DNA from: Allobosea thiooxidans
Lineage (GTDB): Bacteria; Pseudomonadota; Alphaproteobacteria; Rhizobiales; Beijerinckiaceae
Reading direction: 5' to 3'
DNA length: 64,000 bases
Assembly: GCF_900168195.1 (NCBI RefSeq)
Contig: NZ_FUYX01000001.1
Span: 434,001-498,000 of the forward strand
The first letter of the stretch is position 1. Each line of letters begins with the position of its first letter. Of the stretch, positions 10,735 through 22,740 are shown piece after piece. The position numbers and the translations under genes were made by a program. The notes beneath the pieces are model-generated. The model was given only the letters and a program-made list of their open reading frames with translations, searched no databases and was not told the origin of the DNA.

Positions 10735-11736
10735 ATGAGACCTCGCGCCACCCGGATTCTCCTGCTCTGCCTGAGCCTGGCCTTCGTCGGCTACGCCGCC
10801 TTCGCCCTGTCGCCCTGGCCATCCGCCCTGCTGATCCGGCTCGCCTTCGGCTACGGCGCCTCCAAGACCGGCGAAGCCCTCGCCCGGCATGTCCCGGCCG
10901 ACATCCGCGAGCAGCGCGACATTCGCTACGGCACGGCGGCGGAAGCGCTTCTCGACATCTATCTGCCGCCGGGGGACACGCAGGGGCGGCCGATTGTCGT
11001 CTGGGTCCATGGCGGCGGCTTCGTCGGCGGCGACCGCAAGGATGTAGCGCCCTATCTGAAGATCCTGGCCGGGCGAGGCTACCCCGCCGTCGCCCTGGGC
11101 TACACCCTCGCACCGACCGCCCGTTATCCGGGCCCGGTGCTGCAGGCGAACGAGGCCCTCGGCTTCCTCGCCCGCGAAGGCCGGCGCCTCGGCCTCGATC
11201 CGCGCCGGATCGTGCTCGCGGGCGATTCGGCCGGCGCGCATATCGCAGCACAGCTCGCCGCCGGGCTGACCGGAAAGGACTATGCCGAGCTGCTCGGCCT
11301 GAAACCGGCCGTGGACCCGGCGACCTTGCGGGCGGTCGCCCTGTTCTCCGGCGCCTTCGACCCGACGGCGTTCGACTTCTCCGGCCCGTTCGGGAACTTT
11401 CTCCGCGCGGTCCTCTTCGCCTATTTCGACACGTCGAGCCCGCTGGAAAGCGAGCAGATCACCGAGGCTGCGGTACCGCGCTATGTGACGGAAGCCTTCC
11501 CGCCGAGCTTCATTTCCGCCGGCAATGGCGACCCGTTGGCGCCGCAATCGGTGATGATGGCCCAGGCGCTGCGAGACCGCGGCGTCAAGGTCGACACGCT
11601 GTTCTTCCCGCCCGAGACCGAGCCGAAGCTGCCGCACGAATACCAGTTCGACCTCGACCGGCCGGAGGGGAAGCAGGCGCTCGACCGGCTGGCGGCCTTC
11701 ATCCAGGCCGTGGCACCGCGGCGCTCGGCGCCCTGA
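10735..11736 (+). CDS. alpha/beta hydrolase, hormone-sensitive-lipase-like esterase
   Basis: This 333-residue protein has an N-terminal hydrophobic segment (ILLLCLSLAFVGYAAFAL) that could be a signal anchor. The hydrolase core follows, with the oxyanion motif VWVHGGGFVGG near residue 96 and the nucleophile elbow AGDSAGAHIAA near 163. These are hallmarks of the alpha/beta hydrolase-3 (esterase/BD-FAE) group. The substrate is unknown. It is transcribed divergently from dapB across 105 bases and converges on the GNAT gene. Confidence 0.92.
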   Translation: MRPRATRILLLCLSLAFVGYAAFALSPWPSALLIRLAFGYGASKTGEALARHVPADIREQRDIRYGTAAEALLDIYLPPGDTQGRPIVVWVHGGGFVGGDRKDVAPYLKILAGRGYPAVALGYTLAPTARYPGPVLQANEALGFLAREGRRLGLDPRRIVLAGDSAGAHIAAQLAAGLTGKDYAELLGLKPAVDPATLRAVALFSGAFDPTAFDFSGPFGNFLRAVLFAYFDTSSPLESEQITEAAVPRYVTEAFPPSFISAGNGDPLAPQSVMMAQALRDRGVKVDTLFFPPETEPKLPHEYQFDLDRPEGKQALDRLAAFIQAVAPRRSAP

Positions 11737-11765
11737 CCTTCAGGAGTCCGCTCCGATGAGCGCGC

Positions 11766-12350
11766 TCACAGCACCAGCCGCAGCAGCGGCCGCCCCGGCT
11801 TCTGCCGGGCCACTTCGGTGAAGCCGGCGCGCAGGAACACGCTCTCCGGCCCGACATAGAGCCCGTCGGCGCTGCGCTTGTCGCGATTGTCCATCGCCGC
11901 CGCCTCGATCAGCCGCGCACCGCTCTCGCGGGCGAAGCCGACGGCGCCGTCCAGCAATGCGCCGGTGACGCCCTTCCCGCGAAAGCCCTTGCGCACGAAG
12001 AAGCAGGACGCAGCCCAGTTGCTGATGTCCTCGGCCGGCGCGTCCGGCAGCGGCGTCGAGGCGCGGCGCGGATTGTTCCACTCGGGCACATGCGCCCGCG
12101 GGCCGACCTGCAACCAGCCGACGGCCTTGCCCTCGGCATAGGCGAGCACGCCCGGCGGCGGCCCCTTCCTCACCCGCTCCTCGAACAGTTGCCGCGCGCC
12201 CTCGCCGAGCAGCGGCTTGCGCAGCTGCGGCGGCATCCGGAAATGATTGCACCAGCAGCCATAGCAGGGTCCCTGCGGGCCGAAGAGATCCTCCAGGTCG
12301 CCCCAGCGCTCCGGCGTGAGCGGCACCACGGAGAAATCCGTCCGGTCCAT
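11766..12350 (-). CDS. GNAT family N-acetyltransferase
   Basis: The 194-residue product shows the GNAT acetyl-CoA loop in CFFVRKGFRGKGVTGALLDGA (motif A) and a late beta strand ending in FLRAGFTEVAR. Near the N-terminus there is an unusual cysteine-rich stretch, CYGCWCNHFR, which a subset of GNAT proteins carries; its purpose is unknown. The ATG at 12350 has an excellent GGGGAGGT ribosome site. The acceptor substrate cannot be read from sequence. It is divergent from the LysE-type exporter gene. Confidence 0.9.
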   Translation of the reverse strand: MDRTDFSVVPLTPERWGDLEDLFGPQGPCYGCWCNHFRMPPQLRKPLLGEGARQLFEERVRKGPPPGVLAYAEGKAVGWLQVGPRAHVPEWNNPRRASTPLPDAPAEDISNWAASCFFVRKGFRGKGVTGALLDGAVGFARESGARLIEAAAMDNRDKRSADGLYVGPESVFLRAGFTEVARQKPGRPLLRLVL

Positions 12351-12440
12351 CGCAACCTCCCCTTCGGCCGCCACGCGAGAAGGCTGGACACGCAGCCGGG
12401 ATCGGCAGATCACTGACGCGCCACAGCCGGAGACCGCGCC

Positions 12441-13058
12441 ATGTCGCTCGACGTCTACGCCGCCTATCTCATCGCCTGCATGGTCATCATCATCGTTCCG
12501 GGCCCGACCGTCACGCTGATCGTAGCCAACAGCCTGAAGCACGGTACCCGCGCCGGTCTCCTCAATGTGGCAGGAACCCAGCTCGGTCTCGGCGTCATGG
12601 TCCTCGTCGCCGGCATCGGGCTGAGCTCGGTAATCGCCGCGCTCGGCCATTGGTTCGAGTGGCTGCGGCTGGCCGGCGCCGCCTATCTGATCTGGCTGGG
12701 CTGGAAGATGTTCCGTTCGGCCGGCGCCGACCTCGATGGGCACGCGCCGGCGAGGCCGCCGCGCGGCGGCTTCTTGCTGCAGGGCGCGCTCGTCGCCCTC
12801 AGCAACCCGAAGACGCTGCTGTTCTTCGGCGCCTTCTTCCCGCAGTTCCTCGATCCGTCGCGCGACCACGCCACGCAGATCGCCATCATGGGCGCGACGG
12901 CACTGGCCTTCGCCGCGCTCAGCGACGGCGCCTATGCCCTGCTCTCCGGCCGCGCCGGCCATCTGCTCTCGCAGCGGCGCGTCCGGCTGCTGTCGAGGTT
13001 CAGCGGCGGGCTCCTGGTCGGCGGCGGCCTCTGGCTCGCCTCGGCGCGGACGAGCTGA
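12441..13058 (+). CDS. LysE/RhtB family amino-acid exporter
   Basis: A 205-residue inner-membrane protein with about six hydrophobic segments. The family-typical PGPTVTLIVANSLKHGTRAGL lies in the first loop, and WLRLAGAAYLIWLGWKMF and FLQGALVALSNPKTLLFF follow. LysE/RhtB proteins export amino acids or related metabolites by proton exchange; the substrate here is unknown. It is transcribed away from the GNAT gene with 90 bases between starts. Confidence 0.95.
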   Translation: MSLDVYAAYLIACMVIIIVPGPTVTLIVANSLKHGTRAGLLNVAGTQLGLGVMVLVAGIGLSSVIAALGHWFEWLRLAGAAYLIWLGWKMFRSAGADLDGHAPARPPRGGFLLQGALVALSNPKTLLFFGAFFPQFLDPSRDHATQIAIMGATALAFAALSDGAYALLSGRAGHLLSQRRVRLLSRFSGGLLVGGGLWLASARTS

Positions 13059-13071
13059 GCCGCCGGGAGCC

Positions 13072-13767
13072 TCACCAGGCGATCGGTTCGCCGGTGTAAT
13101 CGCGGAAGCTGTTGCTCTCCGCCATGCCGGAGCCGTCGATGGTGCGGATCAGCCCACCGGCGCTCTCGGCCGGTGTGATATCGGCGCCACCACCGCCCAT
13201 ATCGGTCTGGACCCAGCCCGGGTGGAACAGCAGCACGCTGACATTGCGCGCGCGCACCGCATTGCCGAACACGACCATCGCCATGTTCACCGCCGCCTTG
13301 GACGAGCGATAGATCAACGCATTGCCGGGATTGGCGCCGATCGAGCCCATGCGGCTCGAGATCGTCGCGATCTTGCGCCCCTGCCCCGCCTCGATGTTCG
13401 GCAGGAAGGCCTGCGCCACCCGCACCGGCGCATAGACATTGACCTCGAAGACCTCGCGCCAGGCCTCGAAATCGACATCGAGCCCGCTCTGACGGTCGCG
13501 CGGGCCGTAGAGGCCGGCATTGTTGAGCAGGACGTCGATCGCGCGGCCGGCCAACGCCTCTTTGGCGGCGGCGACACTGGCATCGGAGGTGACGTCGAGT
13601 TCGATCGGCGTCAGCGCGCCGGGATGCGCGGCTGCGAGCTCGCCAAGCGCCCCGCCCCAAGGGTTGCGGGCCGCGGCGACGACATGGTCGCCACGGCGCA
13701 GCAATTCGATGGTGAGCGCGAGGCCGATGCCGCGATTGGCGCCGGTGATCATCCAGGTCTGAGGCAT
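13072..13767 (-). CDS. short-chain dehydrogenase/reductase
   Basis: A classical SDR of 231 residues: the cofactor motif TGANRGIG lies near residue 8, NNAGLYG near 83, and the active site has Ser in TISSRMGSIG with YRSSK supplying Tyr and Lys. The ATG at 13767 follows GGAGA; the frame extends further upstream without support. The sequence resembles carbonyl-reductase-like (csgA/sniffer) SDRs. The substrate is unknown. It is divergent from the methyltransferase gene (96 bases). Confidence 0.93.
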   Translation of the reverse strand: MPQTWMITGANRGIGLALTIELLRRGDHVVAAARNPWGGALGELAAAHPGALTPIELDVTSDASVAAAKEALAGRAIDVLLNNAGLYGPRDRQSGLDVDFEAWREVFEVNVYAPVRVAQAFLPNIEAGQGRKIATISSRMGSIGANPGNALIYRSSKAAVNMAMVVFGNAVRARNVSVLLFHPGWVQTDMGGGGADITPAESAGGLIRTIDGSGMAESNSFRDYTGEPIAW

Positions 13768-13862
13768 CAGCTTTCTCCGTAGCGGGGACCGGAGGTAAGG
13801 CTTGCCCGCCCCCATTTCCAGACCGATAGTCCCGCCCCCGTACCGTTGGCAAAGGCTGCGAC

Positions 13863-14657
13863 ATGGCCGAACAACAGATCCGCTTCAACGACGGCGCCGC
13901 CTATGAGGAGATGATGGGCAAGTGGAGCCGTCTCGCCGGAGACGTCTTCCTTGACTGGCTCGCAGCGCCCGAATGCCTGAGCTGGGCGGATATCGGATGC
14001 GGCAACGGCGCCTCGACGCAATTGATCTTCGATCGCTGCGCGCCGGCCGCCTTGAGCGGCATCGACCCGTCGCAAGGGCAGCTCGACTATGCCCGCAAGC
14101 GCCCCGTCGCCAGCCTCGCGACGTTCACGCTGGGCGACGCGATGGACCTGCCCTTCCCGGACCGGAGCTTCGACGCCGCAGTCATGGCGCTCGTGATCTT
14201 CTTCGTACCCGATCCGGCCAGGGGCGTGGCGGAGATGGTGCGCATCACGCGGCCCGGCGGCCTCATCGGCGCCTATGCCTGGGACATGCCGGGCGGCGGC
14301 TTCCCCCTCGAACCCCTGCTGGCCGAACTCCGGGCACTCGGGACCACGCCGCCTCGCCCGCCAAGCGCCGACATTTCACGGATCGAGAGCCTGGCTGAGC
14401 TCTGGACGCAGGCCGGATTGCGCGATGTCGAGACGCGCGAGATCAGCGTGCGCCGCCATTTCGCAGATTTCGATGCGTTCTGGCATGCAAGCACGCTCGG
14501 CGCGACCATCGCCCCCGCCATCACCGCCCTACCCCTCGAAACGGTGACCGCGCTCAAGGACAAGGTGCGTGCGCGTATCACCATCGCCGGCGATGGCAGC
14601 GCGTCCTATGTCGCGCGAGCCAACGCCGTGAAGGGCCGGGTGGCGCTGCGAAGCTGA
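13863..14657 (+). CDS. class I SAM-dependent methyltransferase
   Basis: The 264-residue protein has the SAM-binding motif I as WADIGCGNGASTQLI near residue 42, an acidic second strand end (GIDPSQGQ), and the post-motif region LPFPDRSFDAAVMALVIFF. This is the UbiE/Methyltransf_11 pattern. The substrate is unknown. A perfect 10-bp hairpin immediately after the stop separates it from the convergent 5-oxoprolinase gene. Confidence 0.93.
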   Translation: MAEQQIRFNDGAAYEEMMGKWSRLAGDVFLDWLAAPECLSWADIGCGNGASTQLIFDRCAPAALSGIDPSQGQLDYARKRPVASLATFTLGDAMDLPFPDRSFDAAVMALVIFFVPDPARGVAEMVRITRPGGLIGAYAWDMPGGGFPLEPLLAELRALGTTPPRPPSADISRIESLAELWTQAGLRDVETREISVRRHFADFDAFWHASTLGATIAPAITALPLETVTALKDKVRARITIAGDGSASYVARANAVKGRVALRS

Positions 14658-14675
14658 GACGCTCCGCGTCTCAGC
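14653..14675. terminator. perfect hairpin between convergent genes
   Basis: GCTGAGACGC (14653-14662) and GCGTCTCAGC (14666-14675) form a 10-bp stem with a 3-base loop. The methyltransferase stop codon lies inside the left arm. Being symmetrical between two convergent genes, it probably terminates or protects both transcripts, though neither side has a strong T run. Confidence 0.6.
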
Positions 14676-14685
14676 CTGTCGCGAG

Positions 14686-18285
<3,600 letters not shown>

Positions 18286-18332
18286 GAAGCCCTCCCTCCG
18301 CTCCCCGGAAGGAGCGACCAACAATGACGTTT

Positions 18333-18351
18333 CATCGATAAATCGTCGATG
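18333..18351. promoter_or_regulatory. inverted repeat, candidate operator of the oxoprolinase/TRAP region
   Basis: CATCGA (18333-18338) and TCGATG (18346-18351) form an inverted repeat with a 7-base AT-rich spacer. It lies in the divergent intergenic region and directly abuts the putative -35 of the TRAP promoter. The layout suits a dimeric repressor or activator, perhaps the MarR-like protein at 21560. This is inferred from symmetry alone. Confidence 0.5.
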
Positions 18352-18356
18352 AGTTA

Positions 18357-18384
18357 TTGACAAGCCGATTTCGCCGGCTACGAT
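18357..18384 (+). promoter_or_regulatory. candidate sigma-70 promoter of the TRAP operon
   Basis: A perfect TTGACA at 18357-18362 is followed after 16 bases by TACGAT (18379-18384). It would start transcription about 45 bases upstream of the leader ORF and about 110 bases upstream of the dctQ-like gene. Confidence 0.55.
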
Positions 18385-18438
18385 CGCAAATGTGGCTGGA
18401 ACATGGCTGAGAGGCCGGGCCGGCAAGTGGAGGATGCG

Positions 18439-18507
18439 ATGATGCAAGCTGTCCTGGCAACCGGGGGCGTGCGCGCCGCCTTCCCGATCGAGCGGCGCAT
18501 CCCATGA
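18439..18507 (+). CDS. 22-residue leader ORF overlapping the TRAP small permease start
   Basis: ATG at 18439, preceded by TGGAGGATG at suitable spacing, opens [20 protein letters not shown] plus two residues and stops at a TGA (18505-18507) that overlaps the ATG of the next gene (ATGA). The next gene lacks a good ribosome site of its own, so this short frame could drive its translation by coupling. It was found by eye and could be coincidental. Confidence 0.4.
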   Translation: MMQAVLATGGVRAAFPIERRIP

Positions 18508-19052
18508 TCCGCCGGACGCTCGACGCGCTCTATCTGCTGGCGGGCTATCTCGCCGGATTGTTTCTCATCGCGATCTTCGCCCTGATGATGCTGCTGTCCA
18601 TCGGCCGCCAGATCAACCTGAACGTGCCGTCCGGCGACGATTTCGCCGGCTGGTCTCTCGTCGCGATGGCCTTTCTCGGCCTCGCCCATACCTTCAAGAG
18701 GGGCGAGATGATCCGGGTCGGCTTGCTGCTCGAGCGGTTGCACGGCCCTTCCCGCCGCATCGCCGAGCTGGTCGCGCTGACCATCGCAGCCGCGTTCATC
18801 GCCTATTTCACCTGGCAGGCCGGGCGCCTCGCCTATGATTCCTGGCGCTTCTTCGACATGTCCACGGGCGTCATCTCGGTCCCGCTCTGGATTCCGCAGC
18901 TCGGCATGGTCATCGGCCTTGCGGTCCTGCTCCTGGCGATCGCCGAGGAATGGCTGATCGTCGCGCGCGGCGGCAAGCCGACCTACGAATCCGTACCGCC
19001 ACAGACCACCGAAGAGCTGATCGAGCGCGTGGCGCAGGGCGGGGGCGTCTGA
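18504..19052 (+). CDS. TRAP transporter small permease, DctQ family
   Basis: This 182-residue protein has four predicted membrane helices (for example [20 protein letters not shown] near residue 14) and the DctQ pattern with [21 protein letters not shown] between helices 2 and 3. DctQ proteins pair with the large DctM permease to form the sodium-driven TRAP channel. It starts within the stop of a short leader frame and ends three bases before the DctM gene. Confidence 0.93.
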   Translation: MIRRTLDALYLLAGYLAGLFLIAIFALMMLLSIGRQINLNVPSGDDFAGWSLVAMAFLGLAHTFKRGEMIRVGLLLERLHGPSRRIAELVALTIAAAFIAYFTWQAGRLAYDSWRFFDMSTGVISVPLWIPQLGMVIGLAVLLLAIAEEWLIVARGGKPTYESVPPQTTEELIERVAQGGGV

Positions 19053-19055
19053 GCG

Positions 19056-20360
19056 ATGAGCCTTCCCCTTCTGTCGATCGTCCTGCTCGGCTTTCTCGTC
19101 ATCGTTCTCGCCAGCGGCGTCTGGATCGCCGTTGGCCTCGGCCTCGTCGGCCTGCTCGCGATGCTGCTCGTCACCGACGTCCCCATCGGCCAGGTGCTGG
19201 CGACGACGGTATGGAGCGCGTCGGCATCCTGGACGCTGGCCGCCCTGCCGCTCTTCATCTGGATGGGTGAGATCCTGTTCCGGACCCGGCTCTCGGCGCA
19301 GATGTTTCAGGGCCTTTCGCCCTGGCTGCAATGGCTGCCCGGCCGGCTGATCCACACCAACATCGTCGGCTGCGGCATCTTCGCCGCCGTTTCCGGATCT
19401 TCCGCCGCGACGGTCGCGACCATCGGCAAGATCTCGTTGCCGGAGCTCAGGAAGCGCGGCTATGACGAGCGCCTGAGCCTCGGCACCCTTGCCGGCTCCG
19501 GCACGCTCGGGCTGCTGATCCCGCCCTCGATCCCGATGGTGGTCTACGCGGTCACGGCCAACGTCTCGGTGCTGCAGGTGTTTCTCGGCGGCTTCCTGCC
19601 CGGCCTGCTCGTGATGGCCCTCTATATGGGCTACGTCATCGTCTGGTCGCTGCTCAACCCGAACAAGACGCCGCCGCGCGACCCGAGCATGGCTTTCATG
19701 GAGAAGGTCAGGCAGTCGGCGAAGCTCGCTCCTTGCCTGCTGCTGATCGCGGCGGTCTTCCTCGCGCTGATCCTCGGCTTTGCCACGGCCACCGAATGTG
19801 CGGCATGGGGCGTCACCGGCGCACTGTTCCTGGCCTGGTGGAGCGGCACCCTCACCTGGCAGACCTTCTTCGACAGCGTGATGAGCGCAACGCGCCTGAC
19901 CTGCATGATCATGCTGATCCTGGCGGGGGCGGCCTTCTGCACCGCGGCGATGGGTTATACCGGCATCCCGGCCGCGCTCGCCGAATGGGTCAAGGGCCAG
20001 TCGCTCTCGCCGCACATGCTCGTGCTGGCACTGACCGTCATGTACATCATCCTCGGCTGCCTGATCGACGGCATTTCGATGATCGTCCTGACCGCCGTCA
20101 TCGTTCTGCCGATGGTCAAGGAAGCCGGCTTCGATCTGGTCTGGTTCGGCGTCTATCTCGTCATCCACGTCGAGATGGCGCAGATCACACCCCCGGTCGG
20201 CTTCAACCTGTTCGTGCTGCAGAACATGAGCGGCAAGGATACCTGGACGATTGCGAAGGCCGCGTTTCCGTTCTTCATTCTGCTGAACGTCGCCGTCATC
20301 ATCATCACGACCTTCCCGCAGATCGTGCTCTACCTGCCGAAGCTCGCCTTTCCGGACTGA
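19056..20360 (+). CDS. TRAP transporter large permease, DctM family
   Basis: The 434-residue protein has about 12 hydrophobic segments and DctM landmarks: GCGIFAAVSGSSAATVATIG near residue 105, TLAGSGTLGLLIPPSIPMV near 146, and ITPPVGFNLFVLQ near 375. It is the transport subunit that moves solute delivered by the DctP protein. It is encoded directly between DctQ and DctP genes in one operon. The solute is not readable; the adjacent oxoprolinase suggests 5-oxoproline or a related lactam. Confidence 0.96.
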   Translation: MSLPLLSIVLLGFLVIVLASGVWIAVGLGLVGLLAMLLVTDVPIGQVLATTVWSASASWTLAALPLFIWMGEILFRTRLSAQMFQGLSPWLQWLPGRLIHTNIVGCGIFAAVSGSSAATVATIGKISLPELRKRGYDERLSLGTLAGSGTLGLLIPPSIPMVVYAVTANVSVLQVFLGGFLPGLLVMALYMGYVIVWSLLNPNKTPPRDPSMAFMEKVRQSAKLAPCLLLIAAVFLALILGFATATECAAWGVTGALFLAWWSGTLTWQTFFDSVMSATRLTCMIMLILAGAAFCTAAMGYTGIPAALAEWVKGQSLSPHMLVLALTVMYIILGCLIDGISMIVLTAVIVLPMVKEAGFDLVWFGVYLVIHVEMAQITPPVGFNLFVLQNMSGKDTWTIAKAAFPFFILLNVAVIIITTFPQIVLYLPKLAFPD

Positions 20361-20400
20361 TCCTCGGCCCAATCACCACAAGCAAAAGAGAGGGAATGAC

Positions 20401-21390
20401 ATGATCAACCGCAGACATCTCGCCGCCGCCTCCTTCGCCTTCGGCGTCAGCGCACTCGCCTTCGCCATGCCGGCTTCGGCGCAGACCAAGTGGAACCTGC
20501 CGGCGGCCTACCCATCCGACAACCCGCACAGCGAAAACCTCGTGCTCTTCGCCAAGGACGTCGAGGCGGCCACCGCCGGCAAGCTGCAGATCACGGTCCA
20601 TCCGAACGCCTCGCTGTTCAAGGCGCCGGAGATCAAGCGCGCGGTCGCCTCGGGCCAGGCCCAGATGGGCGAAGTGCTGATGTCGCTGCACGAGAACGAG
20701 GATCCGGTCTACGGCATCGACGTCGTGCCCTTCCTGGCCACCTCCTTCGCGGATTCGCGCAAACTCTATACGGCCTCCAAGGCCGCGATCGAGAAGAAGC
20801 TCGACAGCCAGGGCATCAAGCTCCTCTTCATGGTTCCCTGGGCGCCGCAGGGCGTCTACGCCAAGAAGGACATCAATACGGTCGAGGACATGAAGGGGCT
20901 GAAATGGCGCTCCTACAATGTCGGCACGGCGCGCCTCGGCGAGCTGCTCGGCATGCAGTCCGTCACCATCCAGGCGGCCGAGCTGCCGCAGGCGCTGGCC
21001 ACCGGCGTGGTCAACTCCTTCATGTCGTCGGGCGGCACCGGCTACGATTCCAAGGCCTGGGAATCCCTGACGCACTTCTACGACACCCAGGCCTGGATTC
21101 CGAAGGACGCGACCTTCGTCAACAAGGCCGCCTTCAACGGCCTCGACAAGGCGACGCAGGACGCGATCCTGAAGGCTGCCGCCACCGCCGAGGAACGCGG
21201 CTGGAAGATGTGGCAGGAGAAGGCCGGCTGGTATCTCGACCAGCTCAAGGCCAAGGGCATGAAGGTGCAGGCCCCCTCGCCCGAGCTTGCCGCCGGCTTC
21301 AAGAAGGCCGGCGAGACCCTGACCGCCGACTGGCTGAAGAAGGCGGGCGCGGAAGGCCAGGCGATCATCGACGCCTACAAGAAGATGTAA
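20401..21390 (+). CDS. TRAP transporter substrate-binding protein, DctP family
   Basis: A periplasmic receptor of 329 residues with a clear signal peptide (basic MINRRH, hydrophobic core, cleavage after PASAQ). The mature part has the DctP pattern, including GLKWRSYNVGTARLGELLG and a TGVVNSFMSSGGTGYDSKAW region where substrate carboxylate binding is expected; the usual conserved Arg probably lies in KWRSYN. It is preceded by AGAGGGA. It is the last gene of the three-gene transporter and is followed by a palindromic element and a T8 tract. Confidence 0.95.
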   Translation: MINRRHLAAASFAFGVSALAFAMPASAQTKWNLPAAYPSDNPHSENLVLFAKDVEAATAGKLQITVHPNASLFKAPEIKRAVASGQAQMGEVLMSLHENEDPVYGIDVVPFLATSFADSRKLYTASKAAIEKKLDSQGIKLLFMVPWAPQGVYAKKDINTVEDMKGLKWRSYNVGTARLGELLGMQSVTIQAAELPQALATGVVNSFMSSGGTGYDSKAWESLTHFYDTQAWIPKDATFVNKAAFNGLDKATQDAILKAAATAEERGWKMWQEKAGWYLDQLKAKGMKVQAPSPELAAGFKKAGETLTADWLKKAGAEGQAIIDAYKKM

Positions 21391-21426
21391 GGCGGGCGAC
21401 CTCGCCACACGTCAAATCAAGATGGC

Positions 21427-21544
21427 GGTCATCCCGGGCGTAACGAAATGAAGCCCCCGGGACCCATGCCGGAACGGTTCAGGCATGGGTCCCGGATCAG
21501 CGCCGCCAACGCGGCTTGTCCGGGATGATGCAACGCTTTTTTTT
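21427..21544 (+). repeat. palindromic element with 14-bp arms and following T8 tract
   Basis: A perfect inverted repeat, CCGGGACCCATGCC (21457-21470) and GGCATGGGTCCCGG (21482-21495), is nested within an outer pair, GTCATCCCGGGC (about 21428) and GTCCGGGATGATGC (about 21518). Eight T residues follow at 21537-21544. The element looks like a dispersed rhizobial palindrome and may also end the TRAP transcript. Confidence 0.75.
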
Positions 21545-21559
21545 GGATGATCGAGTGCG

Positions 21560-22084
21560 ATGACCTCCCCGCCTCCCGACACGCTCGGCCCGATCGTTTC
21601 ATCCGGCCATCTCGCCTCCGGGGCCCTGCCGGCCCTGTCGGAGTTCGAGTTCGCGATGAACATGACGGTGCACGCCTTCCAGCGCTGGATGATCCGCTGC
21701 ATGGCGGCGGCGGGGGTCCCCGATCTTTCGCCGCTCGACGTGCTGGTGCTGCACAACGTCAATCACCGCGGCAAGCCGAAGCGGCTCGCCGATATCTGCC
21801 TCGTCCTCAACATCGAGGACACCCATCTGGTGAACTATGCGCTGAAGAAGCTGGAGCGGCTGAAGCTGCTCAAGGGCGGCCGCAAGGGCAAGGAGAAGAC
21901 CGTCGAGGTCACGCCGGCCGGCGAGGAGGCCTGCCGGCGCTATGCCCAGATCCGCGAGCAGCTCCTGGTCCGCTCCGTCCGCGCCACCGGCACCGATCCG
22001 GCCCGGCTCTCCGAGATCGCCGCCGCGATGCGCTCCCTCTCCGGCCAGTACGACCAGGCGGCCCGGGCCGCGGCGAGCCTGTAG
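21560..22084 (+). CDS. winged-helix MarR-like regulator
   Basis: The 174-residue protein has a central winged-helix: LSPLDVLVLHNVNHRGKPKR, then LADICLVLNIEDTHLVNYAL as the recognition region, and a basic wing GGRKGKEKTVEVTPAGEE. This fits the MarR/winged-helix DNA-binding group. It lies downstream of the TRAP operon, 170 bases after the receptor gene, and probably regulates the transporter and oxoprolinase. The inverted repeat near 18342 is a candidate site. The regulatory link is inferred. Confidence 0.88.
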   Translation: MTSPPPDTLGPIVSSGHLASGALPALSEFEFAMNMTVHAFQRWMIRCMAAAGVPDLSPLDVLVLHNVNHRGKPKRLADICLVLNIEDTHLVNYALKKLERLKLLKGGRKGKEKTVEVTPAGEEACRRYAQIREQLLVRSVRATGTDPARLSEIAAAMRSLSGQYDQAARAAASL

Positions 22085-22122
22085 CGCGCCGCGCGTCAGA
22101 TCGGACGCGCAGCGCGCCATGC

Positions 22123-22177
22123 TTTTGTTATCGCATCGGTTTGCCCGAAAAGCGGCCTCCGCTCTTCGGTCCGATGC
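22123..22177. repeat. dispersed palindromic repeat, TGTTATCGCATCGG family, copy A
   Basis: The block reads TTTTGTTATCGCATCGG, then a CCGAAAAG…CTCTTCGG hairpin, then TCCGATGC. The same sequence in inverse orientation, with a few changes, occurs at 28942-28996. It fills the gap between two convergent genes. The family resembles short palindromes scattered through rhizobial genomes. Confidence 0.8.
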
Positions 22178-22182
22178 CGAAG

Positions 22183-22740
22183 TCAGGCGCGGGCGCCGGG
22201 CTCCGGCAGGTCGGCGTAGCGCGCCGCGTACTCGGCCTCCAGCCCCTGAAGCCGCGACCAGAACCCGCGACGGGGGCTGCCGGTGAGCAGGTCCTCCAGC
22301 AGGCCGAGATGCACGTGCCAGCCGCCGGAAACACTGGTCATCTCGGCCTTGCTGCCGAGCTTGCGATGCGTCACCACCAAGAGGACCTTGCCATCCTTCG
22401 GCGCAAGCTCGAACGCCACCTCCGATTCCGCCTCGTCGCCGCCACCCCAGGTGAAGGCGATCAGCCGCTGCGGTTCGTAGCGCGTGATCGTGCCGGTCGA
22501 ACGCCAGCCATTCTGATGCATGTCGCGATAGGCATCCGGCGGCGCCTCGTCCGTGATCTGCGAGTGCTTGAACAGCATCTCGGTCCGCCCGCCGACCCTG
22601 AGCTCGAACGGCCCCGACGCCAGCCATTGGCCGCGTTTCTCGGAATCGGTGAGATAGGACCAGACACGCTCGACCGGCCCGGGCAGCAGGCGCTCGAAGC
22701 GCACGGTGCCGCTTTCCAGCACAACGCCAAAATCGCTCAT
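22183..22740 (-). CDS. SRPBCC/AHSA1 family protein
   Basis: A 185-residue START-like protein: VRFERLLPGPVERVWSYLTD at the N-terminus and FTWGGGDEAESEVAFEL in the middle are typical of the AHSA1 (activator of Hsp90 homologue 1-like) group, which forms a ligand cavity. Its ATG overlaps the stop of the upstream ArsR gene by 4 bases, so they are translationally coupled. ArsR-AHSA1 pairs are common, often in stress or detoxification settings. The ligand is unknown. Confidence 0.93.
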   Translation of the reverse strand: MSDFGVVLESGTVRFERLLPGPVERVWSYLTDSEKRGQWLASGPFELRVGGRTEMLFKHSQITDEAPPDAYRDMHQNGWRSTGTITRYEPQRLIAFTWGGGDEAESEVAFELAPKDGKVLLVVTHRKLGSKAEMTSVSGGWHVHLGLLEDLLTGSPRRGFWSRLQGLEAEYAARYADLPEPGARA

